Shown piece by piece: positions 54,525 to 64,000 of a DNA stretch of 64,000 nucleotides. The notes beneath the pieces were generated by a model. That model saw nothing but the letters and a program-made list of their open reading frames with translations. It was not told where the DNA came from and did no database searches. Source of the DNA: Vesta saturnalis (Eukaryota; Arthropoda; Insecta; Coleoptera; Lampyridae). The stretch spans positions 5,587,501 through 5,651,500 of the forward strand of contig JARFJB010001278.1 in the NCBI GenBank assembly GCA_036346205.1. Direction: 5' to 3'. Position 1 is the first letter of the stretch. Each line of letters begins with the position of its first letter. The translations under genes and the position numbers were made by a program.

Positions 54525-55762
54525 CGAGGGACAAGCCATTATTATTGAGAATGAAGAAATTAGTCAGGCCATGGAAAACAAAAAATGCAGCCTGAGTAAA
54601 AGCAACTCTTTACTTGACATTTACCGCTTCATTTGCTAAATTGTCTTAAATAGGATTTGAAAAAGATAGTTTTAAGTTTCGAAAGTGTAGTGAAAAAATG
54701 GCATTAACCCGAAAACACTTCTGCATAATGATTTCTTATGACTTTAAGAAAAGTTTAAGTGCGTATGACTGCGAAGAAAGTTTGGAATGAGCATTTGCGA
54801 TTAGGCCCCTTCCTTGGCAACAATTTCAGATGGTACAAAGAATTCGAATGTGGAGGAACTACAGTTCATCACCAAACAGGCGCAGGCCCTCCTATTACCG
54901 CTGTGACAGAGGAAAACATTGCTACTGTGAAGAAGGTTATGAAAGCATATAACAGAACTAGCTACGCCGTAATAGAAACTGAACTGGGGATTGCATTCTC
55001 ATCTGTGAAAACACTAACACACGACCACCTTCATCTGAAAAAAAGTCGTAAGTCGGCTTGCATTCCATCATCTTATAGACTTTCACAAAGCAGAACGATT
55101 ACGAATTTACCACGAAACTGTAACGCTGCTTAAGAATGGTGGACACGAAATTTTGTCGAAAATTGTAACAGGCGATGAAACTTATATACCACTTTTCTAC
55201 ATGCCAACTCGACCAGAGAGCAGCTTATGGATCCATGAAGACGAGGCTACACCAACAATAGTCCAAAAGCAGCGAGCAATGAAGAAAGTAATGTACGCTG
55301 TGTTCTTCAGAAGTACCGGTCTAGTGAGTGCAGAGGAGCAGAAGACTGTTACAGTTAAATGATACGTCAAACACTATTTGCCGGAAGTGTTTAATAAAGT
55401 GCCAAAGAAAAGAATTATGCTACATCACGATAATGCTTCTTTTTATACTGCCAAACAGGATTAATGTAATCGAACATCCCCCTACTCACCGAATCTGGTA
55501 ATGTGTGACTTTTGGCTGTTTTGTGGACTAAAAAAGAACTTATGAAGAAGAAATATTTTTCTGGGGACGAGATCGATGTTGCTGTTAGGTGTTATCTTAA
55601 TAGTATTCCTAAAGTTGCCTGGCTTGGAGCAGTTAAGCAGTGGAAGGAAATAATGGCTAACTGCATTATAGCAGTAGGTAACTACTTTGAACATATCTAA
55701 AATTAAATTTTGAAAAAGTTACACTGGTTCTTTTATTCTCAATAATAATGGGTTATCCCTCC
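54525..55762 (+). mobile_element. Mariner element with both ends present (1.24 kb)
   Basis: Terminal inverted repeats of about 30 bp: left CGAGGGACAAGCCATTATTA (54525) and right complement ending GGTTATCCCTCC (55762), with the shared inner part ATTATTATTGAGAAT. A TA dinucleotide flanks each end (54523-54524 and 55763-55764), the mariner target duplication. Length matches the 1.2-1.3 kb of classical mariners, unlike the long-arm MLEs elsewhere in the window. Confidence 0.88.
54699..55700 (+). pseudogene. Mariner (DD34D-type) transposase, disrupted
   Basis: Starts MALTRKHFCIMISYDFKKSL at 54699, then after a frame change FRWYKEFECGGTTVHHQTGA, GPPITAVTEENIATVKKVM, YAVIETELGIAFSSVKTLTH, DHLHLKKS (HTH region, to about 55040). 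DDE: MSKIVTGDETYIPLFY (first aspartate, about 55170), HHDNASFYTA (second, about 55427), SPNLVMCDFWLF (third, about 55500). The distance between the last two is shorter than the 34 residues expected for this family, so a small deletion lies between them, where a TAA also occurs (55462-55464). The C-terminus ends AVGNYFEHI at TAA 55698. Frameshifts near 54775, 55060 and 55530. No residue evidence allows a firmer subfamily call. Confidence 0.85.
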
Positions 55763-56409
55763 TATTTAAGTGTATGCGAAAAAAACTTTTACGCATGATT
55801 TGGGTAATGCGATTGTTTTGAGTGTGTGCGTGCGTGCGAGCGAGCATGCGTGCGTGTGTGTATGTGTGTGTGGATGTATGTTAATTACTCATAGTAACTC
55901 CGGAACGAAAACACGTATGTACCTAATTGTATTTAAGCTTGTTTCCATTTCTCCTGGAGTTGATTAGATTTTGGGGAAAATTCAGCGGCCAAGTGTGGGG
56001 ATTTATTAGAAGCTATTTTTGATTTTTATCAAATATTTATGAAACAGCCGTATGTTTCAAAGACATGGAAACAGCAATATATAGACCTTAATCATATAGA
56101 TGAATTATGTTCGATGCAATTTTTTGATAGGACGCTTAATTTAGCGGCAAAAAAATTCCAAAGGTAGAATTTAAGTATTAGTTCAAGTTTTTTCAATATC
56201 TGAATAATGATTAATTTGATGAGAAAATGTGTAGACGTTCTTTAAAGAAAATTTAATTTTCCATAACTTTTCTTTATAAAGTTGCTTAATAAGAAGCCAA
56301 ATAAGTCTAAAAATTAAGTAAATATGATTGAAAATGCTTAAACCAAACTTTCGATATTTTTACAAAAGCTGGCGGCAATGGAATCTTTTTAAGTTAGCAT
56401 CTATATGTC
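55763..56409. other. Non-coding stretch with a short (TG)-rich block
   Basis: A TGTGTGCGTGCG-type run at about 55820-55875; otherwise nothing recognised. Confidence 0.5.
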
Positions 56410-56640
56410 TATTAACCTTTATCTGACATGAAGTTTTAAACGTCTGTTTGACGTAGATTGTTTTTGTTTTTATGATTTTGCCTATTTTCTTGTTATAAAA
56501 CAGGTTTCATAATTATCCTAAACAATTGTTATTAAAGTTATTTCATTCTTTTTAATTGCCATTTTGTGGATTGGAAGGTCGTGTGTTGCTTCATATCAGA
56601 TATTTTCCTTTCAGATCGACTTGATAAAAGGTTTTCATTT
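56410..56640. repeat. Dispersed repeat, copy 2 (partner at 2740-3120), lacking the tRNA-like cassette
   Basis: Blocks 56410-56505 and 56525-56600 match 2740-2835 and 3045-3115. The tRNA-like cassette between the blocks in the first copy is absent here. Confidence 0.55.
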
Positions 56641-56909
56641 AAATCTTCCCATTTTCTTATTATACGTGTTATAATAAACCTTTTTACACGCTTTTATTTG
56701 ACTCACACTATTTGTAAGTTGTATGCGTCAAAATTTGTAACCGATTTTTCGACGACTTCTACACGTCCCATGGACTTGAAGTTCTCCAAAATTATGTTCC
56801 CGATGACAATACAATCTTTTAGAGTTTACGGTTCATAAAAATGCTTAATTAAACCATAAATAACAAATACTTTTCAAATGAGAAAATAATACGGACGACA
56901 TTTTACCAA

Positions 56910-57027
56910 GACAACAGCCATACCACGTTGAAACCACCGGTTCTCGTCCGAACATCGAAGTTAAGCAACATCGGGCGCTATCAGTACTTGCATGGGTGAC
57001 CGCTTGGGAACATCGCGTGCCGTTGTC
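56910..57027 (+). rRNA. 5S ribosomal RNA
   Basis: 118 nt with the conserved eukaryotic 5S framework: CCATACCACGTTGAAACCAC, CGGTTCTCGTCCGA, CGAAGTTAAGCAACATCGGG, AGTACTTGCATGGGTGACCG, CTTGGGAAC and CGCGTGCCGTTGTC. The 5' GACAAC pairs with the 3' GTTGTC, closing helix I. The internal control region (A box, intermediate element, C box) appears intact, and a T-rich terminator (TTTGTTTT) follows at 57028. Only a single copy is present, outside any tandem array, so it may be a dispersed functional gene or a well-preserved pseudogene. Confidence 0.9.
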
Positions 57028-57492
57028 TTTGTTTTAGCTTTACTGCATTAACGATGTGACTGTTTTTTTTTTCTTTTTATAAATACAATCACACCAAATT
57101 ATTTTAAACAAATTATGAATGAATTAAATCATAGATCTTGGATTTAAAAAATATCAGTGCAGCATGATTGATAAATCGATTTAAATATTTGACAAGACTA
57201 AAAAGTAGAAAATAATACCATGAAAAAAAAACGTTTTTAAAAAGCAAAGAAAAAATTAATTTTCTCCTTTTTAGTTCACTTTTTACGCGTAAATAAAAGC
57301 GTGCCTTTTCAAAAAGTTACTTGCTTTACTTTCACCTCAATTTCATTTACAAGCACGATCACTTTCATTTATTATTGGCACAGACACTATCTCACTAAAA
57401 AGTTGATTGTTTCACTCAAATTTATTAACACTGTTCCATAGTCCGTTAACTATTCCGAAACTGCACATAGTATTAAATTAATTAATCCCACC

Positions 57493-57534
57493 ATGGGTTT
57501 GTGTAACTCGAAAGTTACTGCAGAAAATATATGA
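57493..57534 (+). other. Very small open frame with good start context
   Basis: CCACCATGG context precedes MGLCNSKVTAENI and a stop. The MGxCxxK start would fit N-myristoylation plus palmitoylation, so it could be the start of a first coding exon, but no clear splice donor lies before the stop. Weak evidence. Confidence 0.15.
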
Positions 57535-58226
57535 CAGTTCACGCCCTTACGTCGACCGAAGTGTAATTTACTTAAGGTTCACACATCCAGTGCTTTCGTT
57601 GCCTAACTAGCAAAGCATCTCTTCCCCAACCCTGATTTTTATTTTATATCCCATAATTACGTCACTCTAATCCTTTAAATCCGATAAAATCAAAAACCAC
57701 CATCCAGAATTTTTTCTAGGTAATGAGTCCTACGCAAAGTGATTGAGGTGTGACTTTCATCATCAATAAGATTTTTATTGTATTCTATTAATTTTTGTAT
57801 TACAGATGTTTAGCAAAAACATCAATTTGCATTAATCCAAGTTTATTTCATCTCGCCAAAATTGCTAAAATTTTCTCTATACTTTCAACGACAAATTCCG
57901 TGATAATGGGAAACTTGTTATGATCCATCTAGTATATTAAACCCTAATTGTACGTTTAATGTTTTAGGAATGTAAAATTAACATTTCTGAAAAATTTTAC
58001 ATATTACACGTTGGCTGACCTTCATTCGCTCTTTGCCATAAAACTATTTCACTTATACACATATAAATTTGATGTGTTAAAGCTCATTTAATAATTTACT
58101 CTATGCTCTCATGTGAATGCAAACATTCGCTAGAACTTGTTGTGCTACCGCTTGGTTCGAATGATTTTTACCCTTATATAACTTAATTCCGCTAATATTT
58201 TAACACACAGGATTTACCACAATTGA
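57535..58226. other. AT-rich stretch, no feature recognised
   Basis: Nothing coding and no repeat end seen. Confidence 0.5.
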
Positions 58227-58540
58227 AATTCCTGTATACTATACGAAGTATAGTAAAGGGAAGGTATTGCGATCTGGAAAAAATCGACCTCGATGTTTTG
58301 TTGGACCTTCACATTTTGAGGGTCACTCAATCCACTTTCACCATTTTTGGCATGCCGTCTTTGTGTGTAAGAGTAAACGATAGCGATCAGACCGTTTGAG
58401 CTGAAGCGATGAAATTTGGCATTTGGCTATTTGGGCAAAATCGTAGATCCGTATCAACTTTTGGGATATGCAGTACCACCGTTAAAATTCAAATCTGGTC
58501 ACAAATATATTCGGATACTGTGGGCCACTAATGGTACAGG
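58227..58540. repeat. Unassigned repeat-like block beginning with a short palindrome
   Basis: Starts with the palindromic TACTATACGAAGTATAGTA (about 58236-58254) followed by about 280 bp of more balanced base composition. Minus-strand frames are partly open (FHRFSSNGLIAIVYSYTQRR). Looks like a dispersed repeat but no second copy is present here. Confidence 0.35.
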
Positions 58541-58621
58541 AAGGCTTTACACTATTTTCTTTTTTACTTAATCGTATTCTTTTTGACGATGTTAGTGCTC
58601 GAAAATATTAATTAGCTGCCT

Positions 58622-59224
58622 TCATTTCAAATATATCTGTTTGTTTCCCGTTCTATGCCTTGATATTTTCCTGGATGTTATACAACAATTGGGGAATGAG
58701 GAAATCCGTGCTGGTACCGAAATAAATGTCCTTTCTACTAAAAATAAATTACTAAATCCACTTAAAGGAACATAACCGCGAATAACTGGTATACCTCCAC
58801 AGACCTCCACGATGAATTGAGAAGGAAAATCTCATTTATGTTGGAACTGTAAAAAAAAAGAGGGATACCACCAGAGTTTCTCCCACACAGAAAACGACCA
58901 GTCCAGTCGGAAATTTTTGGATTTATTTCCACTAACACTATATTGCATTATATACCAAAACATGAAGGAGTGTCATATTGGTATCCAGTATGTATCACGG
59001 CCCATACATTGATAATAGCAACAAAAAGTCGGAATTTTATTATGATGTATAACCACACAGTGAGGTGTGGACGTTTTGGATTCAAAACGTGCATTATACC
59101 CAACATCCAGGTGTAGAAACAGATGGTCAATAACAATTTTCCATGCTTTTTTAAATATTGCAGGTGTTATTTCTCGTCTTAAACGGTAAACGTTAGCAGG
59201 GAAAAGGAAAGGTAACGTGTTTTA
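58622..59224 (-). pseudogene. Unassigned former coding region with two in-frame TGA codons
   Basis: One minus-strand frame is open from about 59224 to the TGA at 58622-58624, except for TGA codons at about 58970 and 58833. About 200 codons in this AT-rich background with so few stops is unlikely by chance. It begins within the SINE junction (VYRLRREITPAIFKKAWKIV), continues DHLFLHLDVGYNARFESK, HCVVIHHNKIPTFCCYYQCM and GRDTYWIPI, then FRLDWSFSVWEKLWWYPSFF, and ends VCGGIPVIRGYVPLSGFSNL, FLVERTFISVPARISSFPN. Cysteines and aromatic residues are frequent. I do not recognise the family; the 5' part appears cut by the SINE. Could be a host pseudogene, an unknown transposon protein or an integrated foreign gene. 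Confidence 0.45.
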
Positions 59225-59556
59225 TTGCGGACTGCTGGAGCTTTCCAAACTCTTCCAGCCACAATGATGGATTCCCAACATACGTACATACATTAAGTGT
59301 GTATACATGGTGGGAGTAAGGATTGGTGCAGTCAGGATAGGATCAGAAGGAACGAACTAAGGGTTTTGAGGGGGAAGTTACTATGCCAGCATCTATTCAA
59401 GCAGTCGCAGATAATGTGGCTACGCCGTCATACGTGTATCAGAAAAACAACCTTACAAAACTCATATAAGGTAGAGGTAGCAGAAAAACATATTACCTCC
59501 CGAATGCTAATCAGATTATGTTACCACTAACCCACCAGCGCGGTTAGCTTTAGCAA
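59195..59556 (-). mobile_element. SINE-A copy, minus strand
   Basis: On the minus strand the blocks follow the order of the copy at 6301-6690: a tRNA-Ala-like head with TTAGCATTCGGGAGGTAAT, CTACCTTATATGAG, ATGCTGGCATAGTAACTTCC, CCTATCCTGACTGCACCA, a (TATG)-type run, TTGGAAAGCTC and the end AATAAAACACGTTACC plus T-rich. The B box is degraded. Divergence between the copies is large, so both are old. Confidence 0.72.
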
Positions 59557-59758
59557 CTTTCAATAAATATACCCTTTTTGGCGGTCAAGTCTATTTAATA
59601 TTTTTGTACTAATATTTGTATACACAGTATGATCAAAAAAGTTCGTCGTTTTGATAACATTATACTTTCAAAAGGCTGTGTCCCCTATGCGGTACGTGGA
59701 AAATGATACCAAATTGTAGGAATTGTTAAAGAAGCGTCCCTTTCAATTTTTTACTTTA

Positions 59759-62708
<2,950 letters not shown>

Positions 62709-63505
62709 CATTGGTTTTGCAAAAAAAATTACCGTTTTGGATTTGAAAGACTTTTGCTGTGGAAATCCATTGCTTGACAGAACTTTTATGATAATGGATT
62801 ATCGACACTAATATTAAAAGTTTAAAGATGTTTATTGCGGTGCTATTCAAAATTTTAAGAAGATAGGTATATCTTTCATAATGCAGTTTAACAGTTACGT
62901 ATATTCAAGGTTAGTTAAAACTATGCTACGGTACTTAAACCTTTTTAAGTTTGAATTAAATATAATACAAATTAAAATTAAAAGTGAGTTATTCTAATTT
63001 CATCAAAATAAATTAATCAATCATAACCAATGGTGAATACATGTAATTCTGAGCATAAAAATAAGTGTACAGAAATTAATAAGAAGCAAATTACATGGTT
63101 CGTAACGAGGCTTACATCGTAGATGTTCTCCTGTATACATCGAGGGACATCTACAGCACTCGTACATGGTGGACAGGACTTCTAACCAGGGACATTTCAA
63201 TTAACGATTGTTGAAAGTGCAATTTGCGTAGTAGAATAAAAATGTTAATATTAGGTTTTATGTTAATCCTTACCTTAAATAAAAAAATGAAGATTATTTT
63301 AACTTAATGTTTATCACAAACACTTTCATGATCTCTATATGCAAAGAGGGCGCTGATTACGTTGAATGTGGTGCATGATTGCATGTACAGGGTACTGAAA
63401 ATCCTATAAGTTAATTTCAGAATTAATAAAAAAATTAATGAATTATTTATTAGTAATATTAGTTCGTACTTACGCAGATATATGACATTAAAAATAAATG
63501 CTCAG

Positions 63506-63508
<3 letters not shown>
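62709..63508. other. AT-rich stretch, no feature recognised
   Basis: Nothing coding seen. Confidence 0.5.

Positions 63509-63560
<52 letters not shown>
63509..63560. repeat. (TA)n microsatellite
   Basis: About 25 TA units with one slip near the end. Confidence 0.95.
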
Positions 63561-63561
<1 letters not shown>

Positions 63562-64000
63562 ATATTCAGGTGATTAAGTGGTAATGTTGATGGTGGAGAA
63601 GTATGGTAATCAAGGTTTTCCAAATAATAGGTATTCTTATACTGTCATCACCTTTATTTCAAGTATATGGATGACTTTCAATTTCGATAGCTTCTCTAAT
63701 GATTCTTCTTCGTACCTACAGCATGACCGGTTTCCAAATGGTGTGTTGCTAACGAAGAACTGAGGATCTTTTGAGAAATTGCCAATTTATGTTCTGGCGA
63801 TTTTGCTGATAATTTACAATTATTTTGGCCGATGCAAGTATTTGGACAATTATCACGTGGTATTTGATACACTCATTGACTTTCACCGGTGATTTGGTCA
63901 TTAGTGTTTCGCATTAATTCATGTAAAATTTTGTATGATTTGAAGACTGTTTAAAAGTGATATTTAGGAAATTGTTTGGCAATTCTATCTGTAACACCTT
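63561..64000. other. Non-coding end of window
   Basis: A 61-codon frame at 63578-63763 has no recognised motif; nothing else seen. Confidence 0.45.

Overview
This window looks like an intergenic or intronic stretch of a large, AT-rich, transposon-filled arthropod genome, most likely an insect. The evidence is the set of eukaryotic element types (piggyBac, mariner/Tc1-like elements with HTH plus DDE transposases, Penelope-like elements with GIY-YIG endonucleases, RTE-like non-LTR retrotransposons, tRNA-headed SINEs), a eukaryotic 5S rRNA gene, very many (TA)n tracts, two dinucleotide arrays of about 1 kb, and no operons or prokaryotic genes. The species or order cannot be fixed from the sequence alone. 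I find no intact conserved host protein-coding gene. One 42-nt candidate exon with good splice signals (about 43.36 kb) and one small start-codon context (about 57.49 kb) are the only host-gene hints.

Layout. 0-2.5 kb: a piggyBac-type transposase, catalytic residues present but broken by a stop and frameshifts. 2.7-6.7 kb: tRNA-like repeat cassettes with an AGC anticodon loop (one pair as a large inverted repeat), a tRNA-Glu-like SINE, and a tRNA-Ala-headed SINE. 7.6-8.0 kb: a Penelope (PLE) GIY-YIG fragment. 9.0-10.9 kb: a decayed mariner-like element (MLE) beside a 52-bp minisatellite. 14.0-16.3 kb: an MLE with inverted repeats of several hundred bp. 16.4-18.3 kb: a fold-back PLE ending in (TA)n. 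18.5-22.3 kb: two further MLEs side by side. 23.1-24.0 kb: an almost perfect 0.9-kb palindrome made from MLE termini. 25.9-28.1 kb: an MLE retaining a DDE domain with DD41D spacing. 28.1-30.0 kb: a TA-tract-associated inverted-repeat element. 30.0-30.85 kb: a PLE end with GIY-YIG, a tRNA-like segment and a hammerhead-ribozyme-like core. 31.0-34.9 kb: a non-coding inverted-repeat element and another MLE. 35.0-39.9 kb: an MLE split by an RTE-like retrotransposon with a 13-bp target duplication. 41.3-43.0 kb: two PLE copies in opposite orientation. 44.0-45.2 kb: an MLE. 46.8-50.1 kb: a second RTE-like retrotransposon. 50.8-51.8 kb: a (TG)n-type array. 54.5-55.8 kb: a complete-ended mariner. 56.9 kb: 5S rRNA. 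58.6-59.6 kb: an unassigned broken reading frame and a SINE. 61.6-62.7 kb: a (CA)n array. The rest is AT-rich sequence in which I see nothing coding.

The elements are mostly dead, so the window is a record of nested insertions rather than a cooperating gene set. The points most worth following are the hammerhead-like motif and repeated (TA)n boundaries of the PLEs, the long palindromic MLE derivatives (possible hairpin-RNA sources), the tRNA-like AGC cassettes with paired stem changes, three 82-bp mini-elements with CAGGGTG-type ends, and the unassigned frame at 58.6-59.2 kb. All alignments were made by eye; boundaries of diverged repeats are good to roughly 10-30 bp.
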